64,000 nucleotides of DNA from Saccharomycopsis malanga (taxonomy: Eukaryota; Ascomycota; Saccharomycetes; Ascoideales; Saccharomycopsidaceae): the NCBI GenBank assembly GCA_004014935.1, contig CP025321.1, forward strand, positions 1,302,001 through 1,366,000. The letters are read 5' to 3'. The translations under genes were made by a program, and so were the position numbers. A model generated the notes under the pieces. That model saw nothing but the letters and a program-made list of their open reading frames with translations. It was not told the DNA's origin and did not search any database. Numbering within the stretch: the first letter of the stretch is position 1; the number at the start of each line of letters is the position of its first letter. This document shows positions 28,648-38,822 of the stretch, piece by piece.

Positions 28648-30603
28648 CTAATACAAAGGTTTGTTGAAGAAATCAGCAATTCTATCGAGAAGGGTTAATT
28701 TGGAGCCATCTTCTTTATGATGGTAATCTTCATTCTGTTGTCCCTCAACACAGTTTTGTTGGTCACCAAGATAAAAGTTTGTTTGGAAGACAGCACCAAT
28801 TAACATGAGGGAGCTTACGCTGACGGCCATGATGAAAAGGGTATGGTTGACTTCCTGGTAAGCTTTGATAGCGCCTAATCTAGGAGCAGAGCCCCAAGGG
28901 GTAGAATGGATGACAGTGACGTCTTCAAACATGGAATCAGCCAAATAAGCGGAGGAGACGTATTTTCTCAAGGCGTGTTTCAACTTGGAGCTCCAGATGG
29001 CGGCGGTTATAGCGGAGCCCACAGCGGCGCCGATGCTACTATATAAAGACAAGACAGACATTGTGGAGGCCATATCTTGATGGGGAACGGCAGCCTGGGC
29101 GGCAACTTGGGTTCCCATGACAGATGCGGCATCACCAAAGGTTTCGATGATCAAACCAGCAATAAGCCAAGACATCTTAGGAGGGGCTGTGGTGGAGGAA
29201 GCTCTGACATAAAGACCCATACCAATGAGCTTGACGGCGATACCTGTGACTTGGAATACTTTGTAGCGGCGGAAGATTCTGAAGACGACGCCCCAGAAGA
29301 CGCCGAAAAAGACAAGGCCCATGGTCAAGGTGTTGGAAAAGTAGACCCAGTCCTGTTTGTTGAGGTCGAAAACAGCGTAGGTGTAGGAGGTGAAGTACAA
29401 GGTGGCAAAGTAGCCAGCCATTTGATAGATGAAGTCAATGATGACGCAGCAGATAAACGTTCTGTTGGTCAAGGTTCTTTTAGGCAACGAAGGGAAAGGA
29501 GCTATCCAGATTTCGAAAATAACATATATAAGCAAGAACACAGCGCCTACAACAACCATTGCTATCATACTGGGGTTTTTCCAGCCGCCGTCAGCGTAGG
29601 AATACAAGGAGAATGGCAACAACAACAAGGTGAAAGCAAAGCCCAATAGAACCAAACCAAACGCATCGATTTCAATCATTGCTTCTTTGAACAAGACCAG
29701 ATAGGCTTTGAAAGTAGCAGCATTGGATCTCTGGACCTGCTCTTTTTTCTGATGGAAAGGATCAGCACCATAAGGCACCATGCCCTGCTTGTTGGCTTGG
29801 TGGTCCAACCAGAACATCACACTGATAGCAGGCACCAAGGCTGCAGGGGTGATGATGGCAAACATCCCGTAGCCCCATCTCCAGTTGGAGTCCACAATCT
29901 GGTCCACAATATAGCCAGAGACCCAGGTGGTGACCAAGTACGGAATGTCCAACAACGAGGTCACAAAAGATCTCCATTTCAAAGTGGTCATATCAGCCAC
30001 AACCACCGAGTTCAACAAGCTCACCCCCGACTGGCCAATGGCAATAAATACCGAGCCTATCACATACGCAGCAATGGTGGGAGAACACGCTACTATGATG
30101 AACCCCATCACATACAACACCAACACGAGCACATATGTGATTGGTCTGGACGTGACATCCGAGATCTTGGCAATAAACGGCTTGGCTACGGCTCCTATCA
30201 CCGACGTTGCAATCGTCAATGTCGACAACATCGAATGCCGGTTGAAAGACGACGTCGCATACGGTTGGTAGTTGTATGTAGTACTTGAATCCAACGTCGC
30301 CATCCATGCTGTCAAGAAAATCGAGCCTGCGAATATGTAAAAGTACGTTTTGCTCATATAATCCTTCACCACCTCTATTCTGGCCACTCCTCTCGTTTTT
30401 TCCGGCCCTCCATCCGGCACATATTGCTGCCTTTTCTCTTCATCGTTAACTGCGGACACACTGTCGCTGGAAATGGCCTTCTCTGGTCCACTAGACATTT
30501 TCATGTTCCTTGTGTCGCTCTCATTGTCTCCAGAAGCACCGCACCCTCCACGATATCCACTGCTATTTATACGTCTCTGCGTAAAACCGGAAAAGTTGTT
30601 CAT
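28648..30603 (-). CDS. MFS siderophore-iron transporter (Arn/Sit family)
   Basis: The 651-residue protein has about 14 hydrophobic segments between residues 90 and 620. The hallmark early segment (DSSTTYNYQPYATSSFNRHS then LLSTLTIATSVIGAVAKP-type) matches Arn1/Sit1-like proton symporters that import ferric siderophores. A conserved RWRSF-like turn (TLKWRSFVTSLLDIPYLVTT) and NWRWGYGMFAI follow. The N-terminal 80 residues are hydrophilic and cytosolic, and the C-terminus has a short hydrophilic tail. Iron-dependent control is expected for the family. The upstream 230 bp contain AGATAA (minus strand, about 30780) and a CCAAT box (about 30740), which fit GATA- and HAP-type iron regulators but are too short to be conclusive. 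Which ligand it carries cannot be told from sequence. Confidence 0.85.
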   Translation of the reverse strand: MNNFSGFTQRRINSSGYRGGCGASGDNESDTRNMKMSSGPEKAISSDSVSAVNDEEKRQQYVPDGGPEKTRGVARIEVVKDYMSKTYFYIFAGSIFLTAWMATLDSSTTYNYQPYATSSFNRHSMLSTLTIATSVIGAVAKPFIAKISDVTSRPITYVLVLVLYVMGFIIVACSPTIAAYVIGSVFIAIGQSGVSLLNSVVVADMTTLKWRSFVTSLLDIPYLVTTWVSGYIVDQIVDSNWRWGYGMFAIITPAALVPAISVMFWLDHQANKQGMVPYGADPFHQKKEQVQRSNAATFKAYLVLFKEAMIEIDAFGLVLLGFAFTLLLLPFSLYSYADGGWKNPSMIAMVVVGAVFLLIYVIFEIWIAPFPSLPKRTLTNRTFICCVIIDFIYQMAGYFATLYFTSYTYAVFDLNKQDWVYFSNTLTMGLVFFGVFWGVVFRIFRRYKVFQVTGIAVKLIGMGLYVRASSTTAPPKMSWLIAGLIIETFGDAASVMGTQVAAQAAVPHQDMASTMSVLSLYSSIGAAVGSAITAAIWSSKLKHALRKYVSSAYLADSMFEDVTVIHSTPWGSAPRLGAIKAYQEVNHTLFIMAVSVSSLMLIGAVFQTNFYLGDQQNCVEGQQNEDYHHKEDGSKLTLLDRIADFFNKPLY

Positions 30604-32154
30604 TTAGGCTTTCTCTACTACGCCAAGACGATTTTCCTGCATACACTTGCCGTTAGGCAATCGCTTTTGCTAGTGCAAAAATAATATTAAAAATAAAAGT
30701 AAAGCTTATTCTACTTCTGAATACATAACTCGCTCCCATCCAATTATAGATTACTTGCTTTATTCCCATACATTGACGTTTATCTAATCAATCTAATCTA
30801 TTTAATCAGTTGTACAGCACTCATACGTGTGCCTTCCTCATTTTCATTCCCCTAGTTCGCCAAAAATGCCCATTTACTCCTCTAAAACCTCCCCAGATCC
30901 ATTCTCGCTCAACTGTTGGCTTGCCAGTGCATTCATAAACTGCCTTCACCATCTGACAAATCCCCGAAAATACTCATGCAGCTACATGCAGGCAAATCTA
31001 AATCCTAGGGTGTGGTTTAAAATCGGTTTTCAATAACCTTATATAATTCAGTAATGTTTATACGCCTGTAAAAAGACGTGATAAAAAGCAAAGGGTAAAA
31101 GTTGATTCGTTTGCAAAGCTAAATTTATGGCCGTTTGCAACTGGTTCAACTTGTAGACCAAAAGCGGAAAAACAGGATCCTGGGCGGTTTTTTCCACTTT
31201 TGGCCAAAACAATTATATCAGACTTGTATGTAATAATAGAATGAGCTTTGGTGCAAGTAGGTGACAAAAAAAAAGCGCACCATCTTTGGCAATTTTGCCT
31301 ATTTTGCTCTATTCTCTTGTAGACACTGGATACAAACGCCGAGACATAATGTTCCACTCTAGTCAAGTATTAAGTTAGAGATCATACAAGCGATCTAATC
31401 GATCAAAAGCAATAAAATATAGATAAAGTAAAGGTAAATCTGTACATTCTAATAAAAGATTTTTGCATTACCGTTACGGTATATTGAATAAATTCTGACT
31501 GTCGAACCTTCGCATTAGGTTTCCTACCAATCATGTTAGTATCGGTGATGTTAGCAGTAATTGTGTCATTCTTTCACTGCCAATTAGTCTACTAATCAGT
31601 TGGCTATACAAATAGAGGGTGCAAGATAAATAGATCGATCCATTTTGGGTTTAAATGCTTGAAACGGAAATCCCGTCGGAGAAATCCTTCTTGGCATGAA
31701 AACTTTTCTTGATAGGGTCATCGCCATATATTCTATTATTCAATACGCTGTGCCAAGATGTTTCCGAATGGTCTATTGTGCTGCGGCATCAATGGTGGTA
31801 CAGAATAGAACATTGAAATATCATGGTATAAGCCACTGAGCCATCCGACTCAGTGGTTAATCAATCAATATAACTATATGCCTCCTAGATCCTTTCAAAT
31901 TCTAGACAAATCTTGTAAAATATGTAATATACAGAACTCGATATATTACATTATTATTAGCTAGTCCGAAAGCTAAATTTAAAACATCTACGCTTATTTT
32001 GCTAAAAAAGCATTTTTAATGGTGATATGAATTAGTTTCAACACTTGCGAACATTCAAAGTTAGTACATGTAAATTATATACTTGTCGTGCTCAGTATTA
32101 TGTAATTGTTCACTCAACTTCTCAAATGTTATATACCTGGACTGGCCGGTTTGA

Positions 32155-32250
32155 ATAGCAACATGGCCCAGTTGGTTAAGTTATGAGCCACCGTTAGCGT
32201 TTTTCACAGGCGGTCATTGGGGTTCAACTCGCGCTGTCGCTAATTCTGGA
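32155..32250 (+). repeat. tRNA-like repeat head related to family B
   Basis: ACATGGCCCAGTTGGTTAAG (A-box-like) and GGGGTTCAACTCGCGCTGTC (B-box-like) are spaced as in family B. The 7-base segments AGCAACA and TGTCGCT could form 6 of 7 acceptor-stem pairs, but the T-arm does not pair, so a working tRNA gene is unlikely. The sequence after it diverges from family B. Confidence 0.55.
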
Positions 32251-32603
32251 TATAATGAAGATGTGATAAACAAAAAAAACTTTTAGGTTATATAATTAAG
32301 CCGGTATATTATTCAAATATTGACTTTTTGCTTGAGCTGTTATAATGGCATTAACGTGTAAAATCCTTCATGTTCGTTGTAAAAATACAAAGTAAGAAGA
32401 TGATATATTCTACTAAAATGATGTTTCTTCTGAATGGTTGATTATCAGCCAGTAATTTATTAGAGAGCCCAAAATTGTAACATTACAATTTGATGCTCCA
32501 GAATTTATGATATTGACAGTGAGGGGGGTTGATCTTTCAAAGTGGCGGAGCACTAGTTGACTTTAAGCACTTTGAAAATCAACCAGGCTATTAAATAATG
32601 CAT

Positions 32604-32680
32604 TTTATTTATATTTCGAGCCAGTACATGTCGCGCTAAAGGGGCTTGGTGAAGCCCAGTAGGGAAAATCCTGCCAGGCT
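32604..32680 (-). mobile_element. Family-A SINE 3' end, inverted, with internal deletion
   Basis: TATTTCGAGCCAGTACATGT, CGCGCTAAAGGGGCTTGGTG and AAGCCCAGTAGGGAAAATCC are present on the plus strand. The CAGTTTCGTATATACG part is missing. Confidence 0.65.
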
Positions 32681-32896
32681 TCAACCACGCTATTAATACC
32701 CAACAAAAGTATAATTATATCAACTACAAAGTTAACAAATATAGCCACAGCCCAGTTCAACAATAAGCAAGGTTTGATTTTCCAGATTCTAACCTAATCA
32801 CCTGCACACGCTTTATCGAAGAAATAAGCTGACCATTTTCCAATCGGGAATTTAAACCATTTTCAAATACTCGTTAAAACAACCGTAAAATGGGGA

Positions 32897-35800
32897 TCAT
32901 GTCTGAATAACTAAACCTTTTTCAGAAGCTAATTTGTTCAATTTAATGAAAACATCATTCCACAGTTTGGGGGTGCTACTAACAGACATGATATTAGAAG
33001 GCGAGCAAAACAATTCTCTGTCAGCGCAAACTTTAACAGTTTTCAAAACTTGTCCTAATTTGGAATACTGATGCAGTTTCAACAACTGGTGCGAAAGAGT
33101 GACAAGCCAGCTTTCGTGCAAAGTATTTGGATTTTCCTTCATTAGACGTTTAACATTATTGCAAAGTTGTTTAGACAGAATGTCGGGACTAAAGTTTGCA
33201 ATTCCTTTGTTTGTCATTCCTCTGCCGAACGCGTTCAAACAGTAGCGACCCAACAAGGCCTGCGGGCTTGTGATTTTATTTTGTGTGGAGTTTTTTCTTT
33301 TCATGAGTTTTTTCTGCATTTTCAAGTTTATTTTTAGATCCACTTCGTTCTTGTCCTTGAAAATGAATTCTTGCTTTTTCCATTCGTTGACCAAATCAGT
33401 CCTCACCGGCGTGGACAACTCGTTGTAAACTGCCGTGTCGATAAGAGGATTATTGATAAGAAACAACTCCTGTGTAGAAATCAAACTGCTGACATCACTC
33501 TGGGAATTAATGGTGATTGCTGTTCTGGCAAGGGCAGGGCTTTTGCCCTGGTGAATATAATTCTGTGTTGGTGATTCTTGTTTACGTACATTATGTTTTT
33601 CGTTGAACCGTTTCGACAATTTTTCGGATTTTTGCTGGGCCTTGATTTCAGCCTGTATTTCTTTTGGAAGGTTATTGAAAACATCTAAATGATAGTCTTT
33701 AGGAAGCAGGAAACTTATTTCATTACTCGGCTGTTTTACGTTGTCAAAATCTAATTTTTGCTGTGGCAAAAAGTCTTTCTTTTTTCTCTCGTCTACAAGT
33801 TTACTGATTTTCACACCTACACCTCTTAGTTCAGGAAGCTCTACGCCAACCATTTTTAATAAATCTTTCACTTCGGTCAACAAAATACCAAAATCGTTGG
33901 TGGGCAATCCGATTCGCGAGCTTTTCGTTATTAGCTCACATTGGCCCATGCCTAGAAACTTGGTGGTCACGGTATTTGGGATTTTCTTCATAATCTTGAG
34001 GGTTAGCAACGACCCAATTTTCTGGTAGTGAGCCATACGTTTCACTAGCTCGGTGGTAAGATCGTATAAAAACAGGTCTACCTGGTTGTACGTTTCAAAA
34101 CGAATTCCCCAGTTCACGTCTATGGAGATGGACTCTTTGTTTAAAATATGGTTGTGGTAGTCAGATCGTAGATACTTGATAAGAGATTGGTAGTCGTCTG
34201 ATCCTTGGAGATAATTATGAATCTTTGTGCCCATTTTAGTGCCAAATAGTTCAGACAACTGTTTGACACTGATGTGTTTCTCATAAATGTCGCTAATCAG
34301 TAGCTGTTTATATGATTTTTCAGGGAAATAAACACTTGTTAGTTTCTTGGCAAGACTAGGCCCCACGCCAGGCAATTCCTGAAACAAATGAGCCTGTAAA
34401 AAAGGTCTAGGATCCTCTTCTGTAGAATTGATATAATATATTCCACGCGGTTTGGCCTGCTTAAGTGCTAAACGAGACAAGATCCTGTTATTAGCTATTC
34501 CTATACTGACATCACAGCTGGTGAGCCGCTTGATGTCTTGCTGTATTTTCTCTGCTTTTTCTATGGAATGTTCTCTTTCCAATGATGGAAATGTCACCTC
34601 AATGATGCATTCATCCACCGATAACGGTAACACACAGCTCACATCAACATCGCCAAGTAAATATTCGTAAAACTGCCGGGAGATGCTCTCGTATGTTGGA
34701 AACTCGTATTTCAAACATATCAACTCTGGACAAAGCTTCTTAGCATCTCTGACCCACATCCCATTGCGTATACCAAACGCACGCGCTACATAGTTACAGC
34801 TGCTGATATCTGAAGTCAACGTCCCATGACTAACACACATTGGAAGAGTCTCGAAGTCCACATCTGGACATTTCAACGACGAAGCCCGTACAAAGAAACA
34901 GTCAAAATCCAAATAAAAAAGCAATGTTGATTCTTTGCTGTTGGAACCATCGTACTTCTCAATGGATTTGATAGTATATTCTGTCTTTAAATTCGATCTC
35001 CAGGTGCTTAAATGATGCAACCTAGAATTCTCGAAAAAATATTTCAAAAAATTAGGGTTTCTCGAATCTAAAGGATGGTTGGAAAACCCTACTGGAATGG
35101 GGGTTTCCTGAACCACTGCAGTCATATTGGATTGCTCAGTGTTCTCATCGACAATTAAATTGCCTTCTAACGAGTTTGGTAGTTTGTCATTTGATAAACT
35201 GCTATGGTTGACATAATCATTATCACCGTCACTGGTTTCTTTACCAAACGACAATTCCTTTTGGCCATAGTCTCGTTTATGAACAATACAATAAGGTCTC
35301 CAATCTAGCAATTTGTTTTCTTTAACAGAATCCACTATCCATTCTGGTTTTACCACTTTATAGTTTCTGAACTCAATGTGTTTACGAGGCGTCAATTTGC
35401 TGGCTACAATGTGCGTTACGGCAGATTTCCTTGACATGTGGTGAAGAAACGTTCCCCCATTCAATATCACAAGCTTGTGGATTTCATTGATACTAGGAAC
35501 TGTATAGCCATTGACATGTATTATACAGTTTTCAAACACCTTTGATTCCGCTATTATAGGCTGTGTTTGTTGCTTTCGCTTTTCACCAGGAGTTTCTATC
35601 AAATTCATAAAGTTGATCCTTTGCTTATTCCATTCAACATACGTTTCATCAGCTTTCTGTTGTTTACGGGTTTTCCTACGGAAATACGACTCATAATCAC
35701 CAAACTCTCCTTCTTCTTCTTCATCGTCCTCGGTGATTTCATGTTCATTATCCTCTGCAACGTCTTGTTGCTTGAATAATAGGTTGAATTCTTCTTCTAT

Positions 35801-36562
35801 ACTGTCTTTATTATTGTCATCATCATTGCTAGTGTCGCCATTATTGGCTGTTCTTAACAAGGAGCTAACCTTTGGTGTTGATGTATACTTTGGAGTAGAA
35901 GTAAACTTAATAAGCTCTTCTGTTTGTTTGTCACTACAGATTTGTTGTTTACCACAGATTTGCTTTTCAGCACCACTTTTTTTTTTACTAATTGTCTGTT
36001 TCTTACTAGGAGTCGAACAAAAAACACTATTTTCTAAGTCCTGTTGTTGTTCTGGACGGGTTGCCAAAGGTGTAGCTATTTTTCGCTTACGACTTTTAAT
36101 ATCACCAAAAGAAGATGGAGAAGGGGAAATATAATCTTGGAAATCGTCCAATTTTCGAGTCTTTTCTGGACTTGGGTACTTTTTTGTAATAAAATCAAAG
36201 AGAACTTCGTCGTCATCATCTCCAAATGAGCTTACTACAAACGAAGACTCGCTGAAACTTGCAAACTTGTGAAAATCCAGAATATTCTGTTTACCATTTA
36301 CTTGTTCCTTTTCTACATCATTCTGCCGGCGCTTTACGCCAGTCAAATCATTAAATGCTTCTTTACCAGCCAAAGCATTAAGCGCCGCTTTCTTTTCAAC
36401 AGTTTTAAACTCCCCTCCAGCTTGTTTTAACCTGTTTGCCACTGACTTTTTCTCATGTTCCCCAGGCTTTTTAACAAACCGGCTTTCAATCCTTTGAAAA
36501 AGATTATTCAACTCTTCAGTTTCATTAGTCAACTCGCTGATACCATCGCTTTCAAAACTCAT
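32897..36562 (-). CDS. REV1: Translesion DNA polymerase Rev1
   Basis: Rev1 is a Y-family deoxycytidyl transferase that bypasses abasic and bulky lesions and is the scaffold for DNA polymerase zeta. The 1221-residue product (S. cerevisiae 985) has an added N-terminal region of about 330 residues rich in Lys and Glu. A BRCT domain follows at about 345-430 (NGYTVPSINEIHKLVILNGG; VKPEWIVDSVKENKLLDWRP). The catalytic core shows FYLDFDCFF (about 549) and SVDECIIEV (about 648), carrying the metal-binding acidic residues. The helix-hairpin and little-finger parts come next (ELPGVGPSLAKKL). A ubiquitin-binding motif (FNNLPKEIQAEI) lies near 960, and the C-terminal helical domain reads to the end. It shares a 476-bp divergent promoter with TPN1. 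Confidence 0.95.
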   Translation of the reverse strand: MSFESDGISELTNETEELNNLFQRIESRFVKKPGEHEKKSVANRLKQAGGEFKTVEKKAALNALAGKEAFNDLTGVKRRQNDVEKEQVNGKQNILDFHKFASFSESSFVVSSFGDDDDEVLFDFITKKYPSPEKTRKLDDFQDYISPSPSSFGDIKSRKRKIATPLATRPEQQQDLENSVFCSTPSKKQTISKKKSGAEKQICGKQQICSDKQTEELIKFTSTPKYTSTPKVSSLLRTANNGDTSNDDDNNKDSIEEEFNLLFKQQDVAEDNEHEITEDDEEEEGEFGDYESYFRRKTRKQQKADETYVEWNKQRINFMNLIETPGEKRKQQTQPIIAESKVFENCIIHVNGYTVPSINEIHKLVILNGGTFLHHMSRKSAVTHIVASKLTPRKHIEFRNYKVVKPEWIVDSVKENKLLDWRPYCIVHKRDYGQKELSFGKETSDGDNDYVNHSSLSNDKLPNSLEGNLIVDENTEQSNMTAVVQETPIPVGFSNHPLDSRNPNFLKYFFENSRLHHLSTWRSNLKTEYTIKSIEKYDGSNSKESTLLFYLDFDCFFVRASSLKCPDVDFETLPMCVSHGTLTSDISSCNYVARAFGIRNGMWVRDAKKLCPELICLKYEFPTYESISRQFYEYLLGDVDVSCVLPLSVDECIIEVTFPSLEREHSIEKAEKIQQDIKRLTSCDVSIGIANNRILSRLALKQAKPRGIYYINSTEEDPRPFLQAHLFQELPGVGPSLAKKLTSVYFPEKSYKQLLISDIYEKHISVKQLSELFGTKMGTKIHNYLQGSDDYQSLIKYLRSDYHNHILNKESISIDVNWGIRFETYNQVDLFLYDLTTELVKRMAHYQKIGSLLTLKIMKKIPNTVTTKFLGMGQCELITKSSRIGLPTNDFGILLTEVKDLLKMVGVELPELRGVGVKISKLVDERKKKDFLPQQKLDFDNVKQPSNEISFLLPKDYHLDVFNNLPKEIQAEIKAQQKSEKLSKRFNEKHNVRKQESPTQNYIHQGKSPALARTAITINSQSDVSSLISTQELFLINNPLIDTAVYNELSTPVRTDLVNEWKKQEFIFKDKNEVDLKINLKMQKKLMKRKNSTQNKITSPQALLGRYCLNAFGRGMTNKGIANFSPDILSKQLCNNVKRLMKENPNTLHESWLVTLSHQLLKLHQYSKLGQVLKTVKVCADRELFCSPSNIMSVSSTPKLWNDVFIKLNKLASEKGLVIQT

Positions 36563-37038
36563 CTATCAGATATACTACATCAAACATTAGTCTATAATAT
36601 AGCCATTCAAAACATCTCATCGCCCATCATTATATTCGAGAATGAAAAACCCTTACATGTGAACATCCGTACACCATCGCCGGGGAAATATGCACAGAGC
36701 ATATTTTGGTTGTAGATTATATGCAAGGTCGTATTATACAATTTTTCAACAACTGTCTGAGTATATGATTGGTCGATTGACGAATTCGATATAATGCCTA
36801 TTGGGCGCACAAATTCGGTGTGTAGAGCTCAATATCTTTTTTCCTGCATTATCTGGCCCGAGTCAATTAGTCACGAGTCGAGATCCGAGTCAAAACTTTA
36901 TGACTGATTTAGCGAGAGTATTTAGGTATGACATGCATCATACTATAATAGATATGAGCAAATTTCCAATATAAAAGCGTTAAATAACAGCTGTTGTCCG
37001 TCAGTTTTACCAGAAATGTATTGGAGAGAACCATCACA
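36563..37038. promoter_or_regulatory. Divergent promoter of REV1 and TPN1
   Basis: It contains two GAGTCA words (36860-36865, 36887-36892) and a GAGTCG between them, which read TGACTC on the other strand. TGACTC is the core bound by Bas1 and Gcn4 in S. cerevisiae. They lie 150-180 bp before the TPN1 ATG. The 42-bp stretch just after (36896-36940) has no further clear motif. Confidence 0.5.
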
Positions 37039-38592
37039 ATGTCTAGTAAAGAAGATATCATAGAAACAACAACAGACTCCAAGTTGCAGCGGTTTATCAC
37101 CAAGCTTGATTCGTATGGAGTTGAATCAAGAGGTATTGAGCGGATTGCTCCGTTTGAAAGAGCAACTGATAAAAGAAAGGCTATATTGCAAGTGAGTGGG
37201 TTATGGTTAGCAGCATGTGGTGGGTTGTCGTCGTTGTCGTCGTTTATTCTTGGGCCGTTGGTGTTTGAATTAGGATTGAAAGATTCGTTCATATATGGCT
37301 ATTTTGGGATGTTTGTAGGATGTTTTGTTGCTGCTTACTGCTCTATTATGGGCCCTAGATCTGGCTGTAGACAGATGGTGAGTGCCAGGTATTTGTTTGG
37401 CTGGTGGCTTGTAAAAATTGTTGCATTAGTAGCAATTATTGGGGTGATGGGCTGGTCGGTGACAAATTCCGTTCTTGGGGGACAGATTTTGATGTCTGTT
37501 TCTGATGGAAAATGTCCTGTTGAAGCAGGCATTATCATTGTTGCTTGTGTCAGTGTTGTGGTATCGATATTTGGCATCAAACAGCTTTTGAGAGTGGAAA
37601 CATTCCTAAGTATTCCCATTCTTATTTCCTTCTTCTTGATGTACATTTCCATGAAAGATGAATATGGTCATCTTGCGTTTTCTGAATCTATTGGTGATTC
37701 TAGAACCGTGAAGGGCCACCAGCTTTCGTTCTTTGCCCTAGCGTACTCTGTAACATCTACTTGGGGTTCCATTGCATCTGATTATTACATAGTTTTCCCA
37801 GCCACTGCAAGCGATGTTGAAGTCTTCACAATAACTCTTTTGGGGGTTTTGATTCCTACCAGTTTCACCTCGATTTTGGGCTTGTTACTTGGTAATATTG
37901 CGTTTGCTTACTCTGTATGGAATAATGTTTACCAGACAAATGGCTTGGGCGGCCTTTTGACCCAGGCTTACAGCTCGTGGGGAAAAGGAGCTAGAATCTT
38001 TCCTGTGCTATTGTTCTTGTCGCTAATCACTAACAACATTATCAACAGCTATTCTGCTGCTTTTGGCATCCAGTTGGCTGGCGCTTGGCTAGCAAAAGTT
38101 CCTAGATTCGTCTGGGTCATTTTCGTAACGATCTGCTATCTTGTAGCAGCATTGGTGGGCAGAGACCATTTCAGTGAGATTTTGGGAAACTTTCTCCCCA
38201 TGATAGGCTATTGGATCTCCATATATTTCATTCTTCTCTTGGAGGAGAACCTCATATTCAGAACAACGTATCTTTACACCCCTCTGCTCTTTGTCAAAGA
38301 ACACCAAGTGCCCCACGATAACAATAACCGCAGATTCTCCCGAAAACAGTACTACAATTGGACAATCTGGAACGATTACGACAGATTGACCCATGGTTAC
38401 GCCGCCACCTTGGCATCTCTCTGTGGAGTCGCTGGCGCTGTTGTTGGCATGAACCAGACCTATTTTGTAGGCCCTATAGGCTCGTTGATCGGTAACAATG
38501 GCGGCGATTTGGGCATGTGGCTTTCAATGGCCTTCTCTGGTCTTATCTATCCTCCTGCCAGGTATATTGAGTTGAAAACCTTTGGCCGTTAA
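37039..38592 (+). CDS. TPN1: Vitamin B6 (pyridoxine) transporter Tpn1, NCS1 family
   Basis: Tpn1 is a plasma-membrane proton symporter for pyridoxine, pyridoxal and pyridoxamine, related to the purine-cytosine permease Fcy2. The first in-frame ATG is 37039, giving 517 residues; the frame extends 45 bp upstream without an ATG. Tpn1-typical runs are GVESRGIERIAPFERAT near the N-terminus, GGLSSLSSFILGPLVF, AYCSIMGPRSGCRQMVSARY, LFGWWLVKIVALVAIIGVMG, FLPMIGYWISIYFILLLEEN and the C-terminal MWLSMAFSGLIYPPARYIEL. About 12 hydrophobic segments are seen. Fcy2 itself is excluded by the ESRGIERI and GCRQMVSARY forms. Confidence 0.92.
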   Translation: MSSKEDIIETTTDSKLQRFITKLDSYGVESRGIERIAPFERATDKRKAILQVSGLWLAACGGLSSLSSFILGPLVFELGLKDSFIYGYFGMFVGCFVAAYCSIMGPRSGCRQMVSARYLFGWWLVKIVALVAIIGVMGWSVTNSVLGGQILMSVSDGKCPVEAGIIIVACVSVVVSIFGIKQLLRVETFLSIPILISFFLMYISMKDEYGHLAFSESIGDSRTVKGHQLSFFALAYSVTSTWGSIASDYYIVFPATASDVEVFTITLLGVLIPTSFTSILGLLLGNIAFAYSVWNNVYQTNGLGGLLTQAYSSWGKGARIFPVLLFLSLITNNIINSYSAAFGIQLAGAWLAKVPRFVWVIFVTICYLVAALVGRDHFSEILGNFLPMIGYWISIYFILLLEENLIFRTTYLYTPLLFVKEHQVPHDNNNRRFSRKQYYNWTIWNDYDRLTHGYAATLASLCGVAGAVVGMNQTYFVGPIGSLIGNNGGDLGMWLSMAFSGLIYPPARYIELKTFGR

Positions 38593-38618
38593 TGTGTTTA
38601 CTTCCTGTTATCAGCCAC

Positions 38619-38822
38619 AGGGCCAGATGGCTCAGTGGCGAGTGCTGTTGGAGAAGAATAGACTTGGCACAAGTTTAGCAGATAGTACTTTCCAAGAGCA
38701 GAAAAAGACATAACATGTGCAGGGCTATAATCAAAAGGACATGATTGGTGTTTACCAAGTCTCTAGCCCGTATATACGAAACTGATATTTACTGGGCTCG
38801 AAATATATGATATTATTATTAA
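38619..38822 (+). mobile_element. Family-A SINE, subfamily A2, complete
   Basis: GATGGCTCAGTGGCGAGTGC is the A box, followed by TGGCACAAGTTTAGCAGATA (A2 body), ATCAAAAGGACATGATTGGT, CCCGTATATACGAAACTGAT, ACTGGGCTCGAAATATATGA and (ATT)n. There is no B box. It sits just after the TPN1 stop codon, in its 3' flank. Confidence 0.83.

Larger units (their letters stand above)
30604..32896. other. 2.3-kb intergenic region, mostly unassigned
   Basis: It contains the transporter promoter, an inverted pair of SINE-head words (CCACTGAGCC / GACTCAGTGG, 31831-31854), a third type of tRNA-like repeat head (32155-32250) and an inverted family-A 3' end (32604-32680). Short frames at 30827-31036 and 31058-31366 show no family features. 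The remainder is unassigned. Confidence 0.6.

Noticed and set aside
29077-29649. 190-codon plus-strand frame
   Set aside because: It is antisense to the Arn-type transporter; the composition is that of a shadow frame.
30827-31366. Small frames in the region upstream of the transporter
   Set aside because: They are under 105 codons with no family features, and lie in promoter or intergenic DNA.
31831-31854. Inverted CCACTGAGCC / GACTCAGTGG as a complete element
   Set aside because: Only the head word is present in two orientations; it may be a remnant, but it is too short to call.
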